Positions 9,430 through 17,995 of a DNA stretch of 64,000 nt are shown one piece after another. The notes beneath the pieces are model-generated. The model was not told the DNA's origin, made no database searches, and was given only the letters and a program-made list of their open reading frames with translations. Source of the stretch: Mucilaginibacter sp. (GTDB lineage: Bacteria > Bacteroidota > Bacteroidia > Sphingobacteriales > Sphingobacteriaceae); assembly GCA_030445275.1 (NCBI GenBank), contig JAUCSE010000042.1, positions 94,147-158,146 of the forward strand, read 5' to 3'. The position numbers and the translations under genes were made by a program. Position 1 is the first letter of the stretch; every line of letters begins with the position of its first letter.

Positions 9430-9542
9430 TGTATAAATAATTTTTAAATATATGAGTTATGATGTTTAAAATTCTGTTGAGCCCTGCTAAAATGCTAGCT
9501 ATCTGTAGCACCTGACATAGTTTTCATGAAAAAAAATAAAGA

Positions 9543-9554
9543 TAAAACGTTTTA
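9543..9554. promoter_or_regulatory. Putative LacI-family operator
   Basis: Perfect 12-bp palindrome TAAAACGTTTTA with the central CG typical of LacI/GalR-family operators. It lies about 115 bp upstream of the BSP peptidase start and just downstream of the LacI-family gene, so it is the obvious site for control of the peptidase-GH29-GH92 unit. Confidence 0.55.
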
Positions 9555-9664
9555 CCAAAATAAGCACATTTTTCCCTATTTACGAATGGAATGGCAAAAT
9601 ATATTTTAGTCTTTAGTCGGAAGTCATCAGCACCTCTTTATTCTTTTCTTTACTTAGGGTTTTC

Positions 9665-9692
9665 GACTGCATACTAAAGACTGCATACTAAA
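9665..9692. repeat. Tandem 14-bp duplication across the lacI-like stop codon
   Basis: GACTGCATACTAAA occurs twice head-to-tail (9665-9678 and 9679-9692). The second copy contains the stop codon of the LacI-type gene. Part of it (ACTAAAGACT at 9674-9683) is the inverse of AGTCTTTAGT at 9608-9617, so a weak hairpin is possible. Confidence 0.7.
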
Positions 9693-10740
9693 CCTTCACC
9701 GGCTTATTCTCCAATCGTTTATTAGCTGTAGTTGACCCCCTTTCAATCAACTTTGAGGGTATTTTTAACTTAATTTTTGATATATCATATTTATCAGGAC
9801 TCATTTGCGAAAGCAAAAGATCAATTGCCGATTTTGCTATTTCATAGGTGGGTTGCTGAATAGTGGTAATGCCCGGCGGATACAAACTAAATACCTCATT
9901 ATCATCAAAACTAACCATTGCCAAATCGCCTGGAATATCAAGGCCCAGTTCCTTAATACTTTGCAATCCCATTGTACCCAGGTAATTGGTGGTGAAAAAA
10001 ACAGCATCCATTTGTTTGTGGTGCGTTATAAAGTTTTTTATAGTACTCACACTCTCATCCCTATCCATATTGAAAGGAAGCTTAAGTACCATTTTTTTCT
10101 CTTCTTTTATCTTGTGTGTTTTTAATGCTTCCTGATACCCCTGCATACGATCTTCCAACTGAATCAGGTCAAGATCTGCAGTTATAAAGCCTATTTTTTT
10201 ATATCCCGACTGTATAAGGCAGTCAATTGCATTGTAAGCGCCGTTATAATTATCAACCAGCACATGCGGAATATTTAATTCAGGGAAATAGCCATCTATC
10301 AATATTACCGGTTTTTCATTGGCTATAAGGTTCTGAATTTCTTTTTCTAAACCTTTAAAGGGTGTAATAATATAACCATCAACCAATTGCTGCGAAAGCA
10401 TCCTGATCACATCCTTCCCCTTTTGAATATTATTGTTGGTACTGCAATAAATAATCCGGTATCCCTCCTTTTCTGCTTCTTCTTCTATCACTTTGGCCAT
10501 GGCCCCAAAAAAAGGGCCGCCGATGGTTTCTACAACAAGGCCAATAACCTTTGAAACGCCAGTGCGTAAACCAACAGCCATACGATTGGGTTCGTATCCA
10601 TTTTTAGCAGCGGCATCTAATATTTTTTTGGTGATTTCTTTACTGATACGCCCCTTACCATTTAAAACAAAGGAAACCGTTGTTATTGACGTATTGGTTA
10701 TTTTCGCGATATCCTTTATCGATATTTTTTTGTTTATCAT
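9688..10740 (-). CDS. LacI/GalR-family transcriptional regulator
   Basis: Cytoplasmic DNA-binding repressor or activator of 350 residues. The N-terminal helix-turn-helix is intact (SIKDIAKITNTSITTVSFVLNG), followed by the hinge helix region NRMAVGLRTG and a periplasmic-binding-protein-like sensor domain (KVIGLVVE, GAYNAIDCLI, DAVFFTTNY, LAMVSFDD). The ligand is unknown, probably a sugar released by the adjacent glycosidases. It is encoded upstream of and in line with the peptidase/GH29/GH92 unit, with a palindromic operator in the gap. The extra basic tail and stop codon sit in a short tandem repeat. Confidence 0.92.
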   Translation of the reverse strand: MINKKISIKDIAKITNTSITTVSFVLNGKGRISKEITKKILDAAAKNGYEPNRMAVGLRTGVSKVIGLVVETIGGPFFGAMAKVIEEEAEKEGYRIIYCSTNNNIQKGKDVIRMLSQQLVDGYIITPFKGLEKEIQNLIANEKPVILIDGYFPELNIPHVLVDNYNGAYNAIDCLIQSGYKKIGFITADLDLIQLEDRMQGYQEALKTHKIKEEKKMVLKLPFNMDRDESVSTIKNFITHHKQMDAVFFTTNYLGTMGLQSIKELGLDIPGDLAMVSFDDNEVFSLYPPGITTIQQPTYEIAKSAIDLLLSQMSPDKYDISKIKLKIPSKLIERGSTTANKRLENKPVKV

Positions 10741-11066
10741 TATATATTGCTCTCTCTGATGATTTAGGTTTACTCATTATCAATAAACACAGCTGCTCAC
10801 TTATCAAAAATATAAAATTATAGTAAAGCAGGTTGTAAATTAACTTCTTAAATACTTGTAACCGTATTTTAATAATAATATTGTGCACTGCCTGACAGAT
10901 TACAATTTATACTTTTTTATTTAATTTGTTTGCAACAATTTGATTTCAATTGAAATCTGTAATGCTAAAACCTTTTACTTAAGGGTAGCCATAATTAATA
11001 AATATGTTTAAATTTCCATCCTATTTAATTTGTTTTACAAGTAAACATTGATATTGTCAACGTAAT
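10741..11066. other. Divergent intergenic region with palindrome
   Basis: AT-rich 326-bp space between the divergent LacI-type gene and the permease. It must hold both promoters. A perfect palindrome is listed separately. The 14-mer TATTTAATTTGTTT occurs twice (10918-10931 and 11022-11035). No ORF or RNA gene is recognised. Confidence 0.6.
10942..10957. promoter_or_regulatory. Perfect 16-bp palindrome, candidate operator
   Basis: GATTTCAATTGAAATC reads the same on both strands. It lies 110 bp upstream of the amino-acid permease start, where a regulator of the permease/PLP-enzyme operon could bind. Its form is compatible with an Lrp/AsnC-type box, but the regulator is not encoded next to it. 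Confidence 0.4.
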
Positions 11067-12404
11067 ATGAGCATTACGCCCAAACTTAATCGTTTTGACC
11101 TTTCTATGATTGTTATTAGTCTGGTGATTGGTATGGGTATTTTTGCAACCCCAGGCGAAGTTGCCATTAACTCAAACAATCCCTATTTATATTTTGGCGC
11201 CTGGTTTTTTGGCGGAGCGGTAAGTTTATGCGGCGCGCTCACCTTTGCCGAAATAGGTGCCCGCTACCCAACCACAGGAGGCTTTTACAAAGTTTTTTCG
11301 TTTTGTTTTCATCCGGCGTTTGCCTTCATGATCAATTGGATATTGGTGATCAGCAATGCCGCCTCAGTAGCCGCGGTAGCGCTTATTGGCGCCGAGTATA
11401 TTAACCCCATCATTATGCCGGCAAGCCTTCAAAATGAGGTTGGTATCAGGATCATGACCATATCGTCAGTGGTTATATTATATATCATTAACCTGCTGGG
11501 TATTAAAATGAGCGCCAGAACGCAAAATGTGCTTACTATATTTAAAATAAGCATGATCCTTATTCTTTGTACCGCTGTTTTTAAAAGCCACATTACACTG
11601 GGAACTTACCGGGTAGTTAACGAGGTTATTAACAATAATTATAGTGTGAGTGCGTTCGGGATAAGTTTGGTTGCTGTGTTTTTCACTTACGGCGGTTATC
11701 AGCAAACTATCAATTTTGGGGGCGATATTATTAACGCAAAAATTAATATCCCCAAAGCTATTTTTGCTGGAATGATAACTGTTATATGCTTATACCTGCT
11801 CATTAATTTTGCATACTATTCTGTATTAGGCATTGGTGGCCTGCAGCATAAAACAACTTTGGCCGCTACATTGGCCGGCGCGATTTTGGGTACTGTTGGT
11901 TATAAAATAATTTCGTTGTTCATGTTTGTATCGGTACTGGCCTATATCAATGTAAACATTATGTCGAACCCCAGGGTTTATTATGCCATGGCCGAAGATG
12001 GGATATTACATCAACGATTTAAACGTGTTAACCAGCAAACACAGGTACAGGAATTTGGGCTAAGCTTTTTTGTGGCTGCCGTACTCATTATATTATTCTT
12101 TGTGAGTTCGTTTCAAAAAATGTTGAGCTATGTGATGTTTTTTGATACCATTGGCCTATCCACTGCTGCGGTTACCATTTTTATTTTAAGAAAAAAAACC
12201 AAACATCTTGACGGAACCGGCATTTATACCATGAAGTGGTATCCTGTAATTCCAATTATTTTTATCACTACTTATTGGTTTGTAACCGTAAGTATTTTTA
12301 TTGAAAAACCTTTGGCTGCATTGATATGCCTTTGCGCATTCATTACCGGCCTTATCATATATTTTATTACTAAACGCAGTCAAAAACAAACATCAATACC
12401 TTAG
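11067..12404 (+). CDS. APC-superfamily amino-acid permease
   Basis: Inner-membrane transporter of 445 residues with about 12 hydrophobic segments. The first helix carries the APC motif GMGIFATPGEVA, where the G-x-G region binds the substrate backbone, followed by FAEIGARYPTTGGFY, the conserved helix-2/3 segment. It belongs to the amino-acid/polyamine/organocation superfamily, LAT- or YfnA-like. Only 3 bp separate its stop codon from the start of the PLP enzyme, so the two are surely co-transcribed. The likely cargo is a sulfur amino acid or other substrate of that enzyme; this is inference from context. Confidence 0.9.
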   Translation: MSITPKLNRFDLSMIVISLVIGMGIFATPGEVAINSNNPYLYFGAWFFGGAVSLCGALTFAEIGARYPTTGGFYKVFSFCFHPAFAFMINWILVISNAASVAAVALIGAEYINPIIMPASLQNEVGIRIMTISSVVILYIINLLGIKMSARTQNVLTIFKISMILILCTAVFKSHITLGTYRVVNEVINNNYSVSAFGISLVAVFFTYGGYQQTINFGGDIINAKINIPKAIFAGMITVICLYLLINFAYYSVLGIGGLQHKTTLAATLAGAILGTVGYKIISLFMFVSVLAYINVNIMSNPRVYYAMAEDGILHQRFKRVNQQTQVQEFGLSFFVAAVLIILFFVSSFQKMLSYVMFFDTIGLSTAAVTIFILRKKTKHLDGTGIYTMKWYPVIPIIFITTYWFVTVSIFIEKPLAALICLCAFITGLIIYFITKRSQKQTSIP

Positions 12405-12407
12405 CTT

Positions 12408-13568
12408 ATGGAACTTTCATTTATACTAAATGAACTGGGGGAAGAAAGGGAAAACTACTTTAACGCTGTTTCGCCGCCCATTATACAATCAAGCAACTTT
12501 ACCTTTAAAACGGTAACCGATCTCAGGCAGGCCATGGCTGATGAATTTGAAACCAATTTGTATTCAAGGGGGCAAAACCCAACACTTAACATATTAAGGA
12601 AAAAGCTGGCAGCCCTGGATGGTGCCGAGGATGCCTTAATATTTAGCAGCGGCATAGGAGCCATCAGCGTTCCTCTGCTATCATTACTAAACACCGGCGA
12701 TCATATTATTGCGATTGAAAATCCCTACAGCTGGACTTTAAAACTTTTCAAAGAGTTTTTACCCAAATTTGGTATACACACCACATTTATTGACGGAGCC
12801 GATTTTGTTAATTTTGAAGGCGCAGTTAAACCCGAAACACGCCTGATTTACCTGGAAAGCCCCAATACATTTAGCTATGAACTGCAGGACATCAAGAAAA
12901 TTGCCGGCTTTGCCCGGTCGCGCGGAATCATAACCATGATTGATAATAGTTATTGCAGTCCCATATATCAACAACCTATCAGCATGGGTATTGACCTGGT
13001 TGCTCAATCGGCTACCAAATATATTGGCGGGCATTCAGACGTAGTAGCCGGCGTACTTACCGGCAGCAAACAACTGATCAAGCAGATATTTGATCACGAA
13101 TTTATGAACCTTGGTCCTGCCATATCGCCGCACTCTGCATGGTTACTGTTACGCGGGTTACGAACTCTTCCCCTTCGTTTGCAGCGTAGTTTTGAAAGCA
13201 CCAAGATAGTTACCCAGTGGTTAAATGATCAGCCAGCTATACAGCAGGTAATTTGGCCCTTTTGTGCAAAATTTAAACAAACGCAACTGGCTCACGAACA
13301 AATGCAGGGTTGCGGTGGCTTATTCAGCTTTACTTTAAACAATACCTCATTCAAAAAAATTGAAACTTTTTGCAATCGGTTGCAGCACATATTATTAGCG
13401 GTTTCCTGGGGTGGGCATGAAAGTTTGATACTCCCATCTACAGCGTCAATTACCGAAGATGAGTATGTGATAACCAATGAACGCCATCAACTTATCAGGA
13501 TGTATGTGGGCTTAGAGGATCCGCAATATTTAATAAACGATCTGCAGCAGGCGCTGGCAGCAATTTAA
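12408..13568 (+). CDS. Cys/Met-metabolism PLP-dependent lyase/transferase
   Basis: Cytoplasmic PLP enzyme of the cystathionine gamma-synthase/gamma-lyase family, 386 residues. Visible sites: YSRGQNPT (Tyr52, Arg54, which bind the cofactor phosphate of the partner subunit), SSGIGA at 80, Asp179 in TMIDNSY against the pyridine nitrogen, and Lys204 in SATKYIGGHSD as Schiff-base lysine. It follows a permease by 3 bp. Candidates are cystathionine gamma-lyase, methionine gamma-lyase or a specialised homologue; sequence alone does not separate them. Pairing with an importer favours catabolism of an imported amino acid over biosynthesis. Confidence 0.9.
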   Translation: MELSFILNELGEERENYFNAVSPPIIQSSNFTFKTVTDLRQAMADEFETNLYSRGQNPTLNILRKKLAALDGAEDALIFSSGIGAISVPLLSLLNTGDHIIAIENPYSWTLKLFKEFLPKFGIHTTFIDGADFVNFEGAVKPETRLIYLESPNTFSYELQDIKKIAGFARSRGIITMIDNSYCSPIYQQPISMGIDLVAQSATKYIGGHSDVVAGVLTGSKQLIKQIFDHEFMNLGPAISPHSAWLLLRGLRTLPLRLQRSFESTKIVTQWLNDQPAIQQVIWPFCAKFKQTQLAHEQMQGCGGLFSFTLNNTSFKKIETFCNRLQHILLAVSWGGHESLILPSTASITEDEYVITNERHQLIRMYVGLEDPQYLINDLQQALAAI

Positions 13569-13575
13569 GATCGCT

Positions 13576-14481
13576 CTATTTCGGGTATATCTTGTTGGTG
13601 TATTTTATCCGGTAAATATCTGTACGCCCCATACTATGGGAAAGGTGTGAGCTAAAATAAAGATAACCCGGCTCTTTTAAATTCACGGCTGGCCCAAACG
13701 TCCAGAACTCAGCTGCATTTATTTGTGCGGGTAGTTTTACAGGTTTTGTATATGCTTTGTTGGTTTTATAAGAGATATACAAATCGGCCTTGGGCTCTTT
13801 ACCTTTTGCAGAGGTGAATACCAGTGCATTATCAGGTAATACAACGGCATCAAAATCATCTTCGGCACTATTAATCATGGCTCCCATATTGATAGGTTTA
13901 CCATAGCCTGATGGCAGTATCGCAGCCTTAAAAAGATCCTGCCCGCCAAAACCACCATGCCCGTTTGATGAAAAAATAAGATACCGGGCTGATGCATCCG
14001 TAATGGGTGCCCACTCATTACCCGGTGTATTTATCTGGTCGCCTAAATTAACCGCCGCTTTATAGGTGTTTGTTGTGGAATTATAAGCAGCAAAATAAAT
14101 ATCATCACCTCCAAACCCACCCAACCGGTTGGAGAAAAAGTAAACGCCCCTCCCATCAGGCGAAAAAAATGGATCAAAATCATTAGAATCACTGTCGAAG
14201 GTTACCCGGGCAGGTTCGGTCCATTTTCCGTTAACCTGTTCAGATTGCCAGATATCCATATCCTTTTTGTCGGGTATCCAGTCAATCCCACCCCAAAGCA
14301 TTTTCTTACCATCCGGACTAAAGGTAATTTTCACATCGGCATTTTTTGTAGATACCAGGGCGGGTATAAACAATTCGGCACTATCAGCAAAGGTTATCTG
14401 CTGGGCTGTAGCTGCGATACCCTGCAGCAGCAGGAGCAAGCTTGCCATAGTAAATAGGACGTTTTTAACCTTAATCGTCAT
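13576..14481 (-). CDS. Exported PD40/TolB-like beta-propeller protein
   Basis: Exported 301-residue protein with signal peptide (ending IAATAQ) and several PD40-type blades: ITFSPDGKKMLWGG, DPFFSPDGRGVYFFSNR, YLIFSSNGHGGFGG, DLYISYKTNK and YLYFSSHLSHSMGRTDIY. Such propellers mediate protein or ligand binding in the periplasm; no catalytic residues are evident. Its start overlaps the stop codon of the upstream lipoprotein gene by one base, so translational coupling is likely. It converges tail-to-tail with the PLP-enzyme gene. Confidence 0.82.
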   Translation of the reverse strand: MTIKVKNVLFTMASLLLLLQGIAATAQQITFADSAELFIPALVSTKNADVKITFSPDGKKMLWGGIDWIPDKKDMDIWQSEQVNGKWTEPARVTFDSDSNDFDPFFSPDGRGVYFFSNRLGGFGGDDIYFAAYNSTTNTYKAAVNLGDQINTPGNEWAPITDASARYLIFSSNGHGGFGGQDLFKAAILPSGYGKPINMGAMINSAEDDFDAVVLPDNALVFTSAKGKEPKADLYISYKTNKAYTKPVKLPAQINAAEFWTFGPAVNLKEPGYLYFSSHLSHSMGRTDIYRIKYTNKIYPK

Positions 14482-15038
14482 TATTTCCTTTTGATGCTAT
14501 CCAGTTTTATACCGTTCTTAATGGTTAATAAAGGTATAAAACGATTATCATTTTCCGGAACAAAGGCATACCAGGCCATGGCTGTTTTCAGAAACATGAT
14601 ACGGGTTACATCCCCTGTTTTCATGTCATTATGAAATTGATGATAGTGCCCATCCGTTGACATTAAAGCCCTCCATTGAACTGGTGGATTGGTTTTTAGA
14701 TAGGACTTTTTGGCGTTCATGTACTCCGTTTGGATCATGCTTGGCGCAAACTGCACCACCACATCTGAGTCATTAACCAGGGTTGTAAACTCCGGAACAG
14801 CAAATTCAACATCACTTGTTCCGTCATCCAGTTTTTCGCCCCAGGCTACACGGATAGGGCTGCCTCTTTTAACAGCTTTGATGAGCGCCTGTTTATTGCC
14901 ATATAAGGTATGCCCACTTGAATCATTCTGATAAATCAGTCGCCAGGAAGTTTCGCCCCCGGTGTGTTTTGATACAGCGCAGCCCGCCAGTAAAAGTCCG
15001 CATAGCAAGGCTGCTAGTTTCCTGGTAAATGTCAGCAT
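14481..15038 (-). CDS. Hypothetical lipoprotein
   Basis: A 185-residue protein with a lipoprotein signal (LLCGLLLAGC, Cys19) and no family I can name with certainty. The mature part contains SGHTLYGNKQALIKAVKRG, PIRVAWGEKLDDG, VVVQFAPSM and MSTDGHYHQFH. It is mostly soluble and probably periplasmic. It is in an apparent operon with a SnoaL-like protein, an SDR and, downstream, a PD40 propeller whose start codon overlaps its stop. Confidence 0.75.
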   Translation of the reverse strand: MLTFTRKLAALLCGLLLAGCAVSKHTGGETSWRLIYQNDSSGHTLYGNKQALIKAVKRGSPIRVAWGEKLDDGTSDVEFAVPEFTTLVNDSDVVVQFAPSMIQTEYMNAKKSYLKTNPPVQWRALMSTDGHYHQFHNDMKTGDVTRIMFLKTAMAWYAFVPENDNRFIPLLTIKNGIKLDSIKRK

Positions 15039-15068
15039 AAAGGGTTTTCAGTGGTCCTGCAGTTAATA

Positions 15069-15845
15069 TTAACTTGCAAGCTTAAGACGCAAAAAGGCTT
15101 CCCATGTTACATTGCCGTAGCTATTTGTAGGCCAGATATTGTTTTCAGAACGATAGCGATCGTATTCATCACCTTCTAAATGTTTTACCTTTAGTTCATC
15201 GTTGCGGCTCAATACCCTCAAATAGGTTTTAGTCATTTCCTCAAACTTGAGCAACTCGGGGCCGCCCACACCACGCACCAGGCCAACAGGTTCCCGTTGT
15301 GCTATATCTACCAGCAATGTAGCCGCCTCTCTTACCTCTATCGGCTGAAAATGCATCCCGTCGGGAACAGTGATTGTCCCCTGATGTTTATCAAATGATT
15401 GCAAAATGCTCAGCACATAATCAAAAAACTGGGTAGTACGCAAAACAGAAAACGGAATACCGCTTGCCGCTATCATTTGCTCAACCCGTATTTTTGTTTG
15501 ATAATAGGCATAATCGCTTTTATCTACATTGATGATAGAGATATAAATAAAATGCAGCGTTTTATCCTTATCTATCGCGCTAAGCAAATTCTGTGTTCCT
15601 TTGATATCAACGCTCTGTGTATCTTTCGGATTACTGGCACAATGAATAATGACATCGGCATTTTCAGTTGCCTCCTGCAAGCCCCTGTTTGATGCCAGAT
15701 CGCCTTTTATAAGCTGTACACCGTTAGGCACTGATGCATTTTTTTTTGAACTAAGCACGCTAACCTCATACTTAAGCGCCAGTAGTTGATCAACGACTTC
15801 GCTTCCTAAAAGACCCGTCCCCCCTGTTACTAATATATTTTTCAT
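15069..15845 (-). CDS. NmrA/SDR-like NAD(P)-binding protein
   Basis: Cytoplasmic Rossmann-fold protein of 258 residues. The nucleotide-binding loop is GGTGLLG at 8-14, followed by DVIIHCASNP and the YYQTKIRVEQ segment, the Tyr-x-x-x-Lys pattern of extended or atypical SDRs. It resembles NmrA-like and NAD-dependent epimerase/dehydratase proteins. Substrate unknown. It lies 15 bp after the SnoaL-like gene and 30 bp ahead of the lipoprotein gene, consistent with one operon. Confidence 0.85.
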   Translation of the reverse strand: MKNILVTGGTGLLGSEVVDQLLALKYEVSVLSSKKNASVPNGVQLIKGDLASNRGLQEATENADVIIHCASNPKDTQSVDIKGTQNLLSAIDKDKTLHFIYISIINVDKSDYAYYQTKIRVEQMIAASGIPFSVLRTTQFFDYVLSILQSFDKHQGTITVPDGMHFQPIEVREAATLLVDIAQREPVGLVRGVGGPELLKFEEMTKTYLRVLSRNDELKVKHLEGDEYDRYRSENNIWPTNSYGNVTWEAFLRLKLAS

Positions 15846-15860
15846 CTGATGTTTTAGTTT

Positions 15861-16223
15861 TTAGTTTTTATTTGCCTTTTCCAATATGGGCCTCGGATCA
15901 AACATGACATTGAGCGAGCTGATTTTACCATCTTCCACATGATACCAGCCGTAACCCAATAAAGTAGTGCCAGACATGGTAAGATCATAGATCAGGCATA
16001 CGTCGTCCTTCTCTGCAACACTCTTTTTCACTTTATACTTCAGCTTCATGTGTTCCATATCCTTCATGTAGGCTTCGGCTCCATCGCGCGATCCTAAAAC
16101 ACCTTTAAAAGTCATGTCCTTTGTTAAATATGTGCCGGCGGTTTTAAAATCCTCACCATTCAACGCATCAACAAAGGCAAGTACCACTTCCTTTGCCGAT
16201 TGTTTTTCAATTATGTTTTTCAT
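15861..16223 (-). CDS. SnoaL-like/NTF2-fold protein
   Basis: A 120-residue single-domain protein with the SnoaL/NTF2 pattern: an N-terminal helix pair (VVLAFVDALNGEDFKTAGTY) then a curved beta-sheet (DMTFKGV, LKYKVKKSVAEKDDVCLIYDL, LLGYGWYHVEDGKI). This fold includes small isomerases, cyclases and ester-cyclase-like proteins as well as non-catalytic binding proteins. It is first in the run with the SDR, which often acts on the same kind of small molecule. No signal peptide, so cytoplasmic. Confidence 0.8.
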   Translation of the reverse strand: MKNIIEKQSAKEVVLAFVDALNGEDFKTAGTYLTKDMTFKGVLGSRDGAEAYMKDMEHMKLKYKVKKSVAEKDDVCLIYDLTMSGTTLLGYGWYHVEDGKISSLNVMFDPRPILEKANKN

Positions 16224-16312
16224 AATAATTATTTTATAAGTAGGTAGATATTTATAATAATTAAAAAAAACGCCTTAATGTTTCAGAATATTAAAAAAAA
16301 GGCAAAAAGAAG

Positions 16313-16401
16313 GCCTCATCCCAACCCCTCTCCAAAGGAGAAGGGCTTAAAACCATTTTACTGGTCAAAGTCCTTCTCCTTTGGAGAGGATTAGGTGAGG
16401 C
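16313..16401. repeat. Palindromic repeat, CCTCTCCAAAGGAGAAGG type
   Basis: Left arm GCCTCATCCCAACCCCTCTC with CAAAGGAGAAGG, right arm CCTTCTCCTTTGGAGAGG with ATTAGGTGAGGC. Together they form a long near-perfect hairpin between the SnoaL-like gene and the small membrane protein gene. Confidence 0.8.
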
Positions 16402-16432
16402 TATTAACTTGTTATGAAGAAGTTACGTTTTA

Positions 16433-16681
16433 TTAAGGATGCTTTTCCTGTCTGTAAACAGAATCGCATCGCTGCCAGCGGCCTTTGCCTTTGAAATGTT
16501 CAAATCTGTTAATCATAAATAGCATATTGGTGGCAATAAAGACTATAATAACTAAAATAGCAGCCACTTTTGTAATGGTGGCTAAAGCGGGCTTTTTTGA
16601 AAACCCGCCAAAAACATATCCGATAACAAATACCATACAGGTAATAAACAATATCCGTATGATGATGATTCCAAATCCCAT
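16433..16681 (-). CDS. Small two-helix membrane protein
   Basis: An 82-residue protein with two hydrophobic segments, at about residues 4-25 and 36-57, and a basic C-terminal tail (KGKGRWQRCDSVYRQEKHP). No recognised family. It is separated from the next gene by a palindromic repeat, so it is probably an independent unit. It has the look of a real small membrane protein rather than a shadow frame: nothing convincing lies in other frames here. Confidence 0.5.
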   Translation of the reverse strand: MGFGIIIIRILFITCMVFVIGYVFGGFSKKPALATITKVAAILVIIVFIATNMLFMINRFEHFKGKGRWQRCDSVYRQEKHP

Positions 16682-16850
16682 GATCGTAAAATTTAATGGT
16701 TAAAAATTATTTGTACTTGCTAAACTATGGTGCGGGATGTTATCTTTTTGGGAGAGTAGACAAGGGCGGAAAGTGTGGCGACGAAAGGGGGGAATGTGTG
16801 GCGGTGATTTGACTCACCCGGTCATTTCCGCCAGCCGGCGGATCGACCAC

Positions 16851-16876
16851 CCTCTTCGCCTGCGGCGGAAAGAGGG
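16851..16876. repeat. Short hairpin CCCTCTT...AAGAGGG
   Basis: Seven-base arms CCCTCTT and AAGAGGG flank a GC-rich loop. It is one member of the string of inverted repeats filling 16737-17275, a stretch without a credible gene. Confidence 0.55.
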
Positions 16877-16895
16877 TTTCTCTAAGATCTATCTT

Positions 16896-16990
16896 CACGC
16901 GTCATTGCGAGGAGGAACGACGTGGCAATCCCCGATATGTAGAGCCACTCTGTATTTTAGGGATTGCCACGCTGCGCTCAATGACGCGTG
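16896..16990. repeat. Palindromic repeat, GTCATTGCGAGG type
   Basis: Outer arms CACGCGTCATTG and CAATGACGCGTG are perfectly complementary. Inner arms GTGGCAATCCC and GGGATTGCCAC continue the hairpin. It lies next to the nested repeat at 17012-17242. Confidence 0.85.
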
Positions 16991-17011
16991 GCGAAAAGAA
17001 TTTTCTAAACC

Positions 17012-17242
17012 CCTCCGCCGTCGCTCGGCTCCTGCCCACAGGTGTTGGGAAGAGTAGAATCTTATAAGAAATTGTCATTTCGATAGAGCAGAGGTGGGCA
17101 TGAGCGTTGTGCGAAAGAGAAATCTTATACGTGAAGCAAAGCTTTAATTGTAAATTGTATAAGATTTCTCCTCGTACCTCGTTCGATGACAGCCTTTTTT
17201 TGTCTTCCCAACACCTGTGGGCAGGAGCCGAGCGACTGCGGA
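17012..17242. repeat. Long inverted repeat enclosing a second palindrome
   Basis: The 42-bp arms at 17012-17053 and about 17202-17243 are inverse complements with a single visible mismatch (GCCGTCGC against GCGACTGC). They enclose a complete copy of the GTCATTTCGA-family palindrome. Short AAGTGTGGCGACGAAA-like words also occur outside both arms (about 16769 and 17249), extending the symmetry. Confidence 0.85.
17073..17191. repeat. Palindromic repeat, GTCATTTCGA family (copy 2)
   Basis: Ends TGTCATTTCGAT and TTCGATGACA, inner arms GAGAAATCTTATACG and TATAAGATTTCTCCTCG. It is nested inside the 42-bp-arm inverted repeat, unlike the other copies. Confidence 0.8.
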
Positions 17243-17281
17243 GGCGGAAAGTGTAGCGACGAAAGCTATAAATATGAGCAG

Positions 17282-17995
17282 TTAATGCTCCAAACGATTC
17301 AATATCCGGGTGATATTATCTTTATATGATTCACTTACCGGGATCTCCTTTTGGCCGATGCAAACAAAGTCGCGCTTTACGGTGGTGATCTTATTAGCGG
17401 CAGCCAGGAATGATTTATGGGTACGTATAAAAGCCGGCGGAGGGAGTTTCTCTTCGACGGCTTTGATAGTCATGCGGGTCAATATGGGCTTGGGCGATGT
17501 TGACAGGTGGATCTTGATATAGTCTTTTAACCCTTCAATATAATCAATATCGGCCACTACAATTTTCACCAGGGTGTATTCTACATTGACAAAGAAATCC
17601 TCTGGTCCTTCAACCACGGCTATCTTATCATTTTGCTGCAGACGGAACAGGTCATTGGCCCGGTTGCAGGCCTTCAAAAAACGATCAAAACCAAAGGGCT
17701 TCAGCACATAATCAACTACATTCAGGTTAAAGCCTTCCAGCGCGTATTGTTCGTAGGCGGTAACCAATATCACCAGTGGTGGCTTATTTAACGATTGCAG
17801 GAATTGCAGTCCGCTTAACCGGGGCATTTGAATATCCAGGAATATCAGGTCAATCAACTCTGTTTGTAAGGCCTCAATAGCCTCCAGCGGATTTTTACAG
17901 GTTTTTACTAGCTGCAAAAAAGGTATCTGCCTGATGTTATCTTCCAGCAGCTCCCGAACCAATGGTTCATCATCAACAATAATACAACGCATCAT
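17282..17995 (-). CDS. LytTR-family response regulator
   Basis: Cytoplasmic DNA-binding response regulator, 237 residues. The receiver domain has the acidic pair at Asp8-Asp9, phospho-acceptor Asp54 in IFLDIQMP, and a KPFGFDRF lysine loop. A LytTR domain follows from about residue 130 (VDIDYIEGLKDYIKIHL, IRTHKSFLAAANKI). Its start overlaps the last codons of the kinase gene by 4 bases (ATGA), so the pair is translationally coupled. It is paralogous to the regulator at 39818-40522. Confidence 0.95.
   Translation of the reverse strand: MMRCIIVDDEPLVRELLEDNIRQIPFLQLVKTCKNPLEAIEALQTELIDLIFLDIQMPRLSGLQFLQSLNKPPLVILVTAYEQYALEGFNLNVVDYVLKPFGFDRFLKACNRANDLFRLQQNDKIAVVEGPEDFFVNVEYTLVKIVVADIDYIEGLKDYIKIHLSTSPKPILTRMTIKAVEEKLPPPAFIRTHKSFLAAANKITTVKRDFVCIGQKEIPVSESYKDNITRILNRLEH

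Noticed and set aside
16737..17057. 106-codon plus-strand open frame
   Set aside because: It consists of translated palindromic repeats (Arg/Trp/Gly-rich, no fold) and overlaps two repeat elements.
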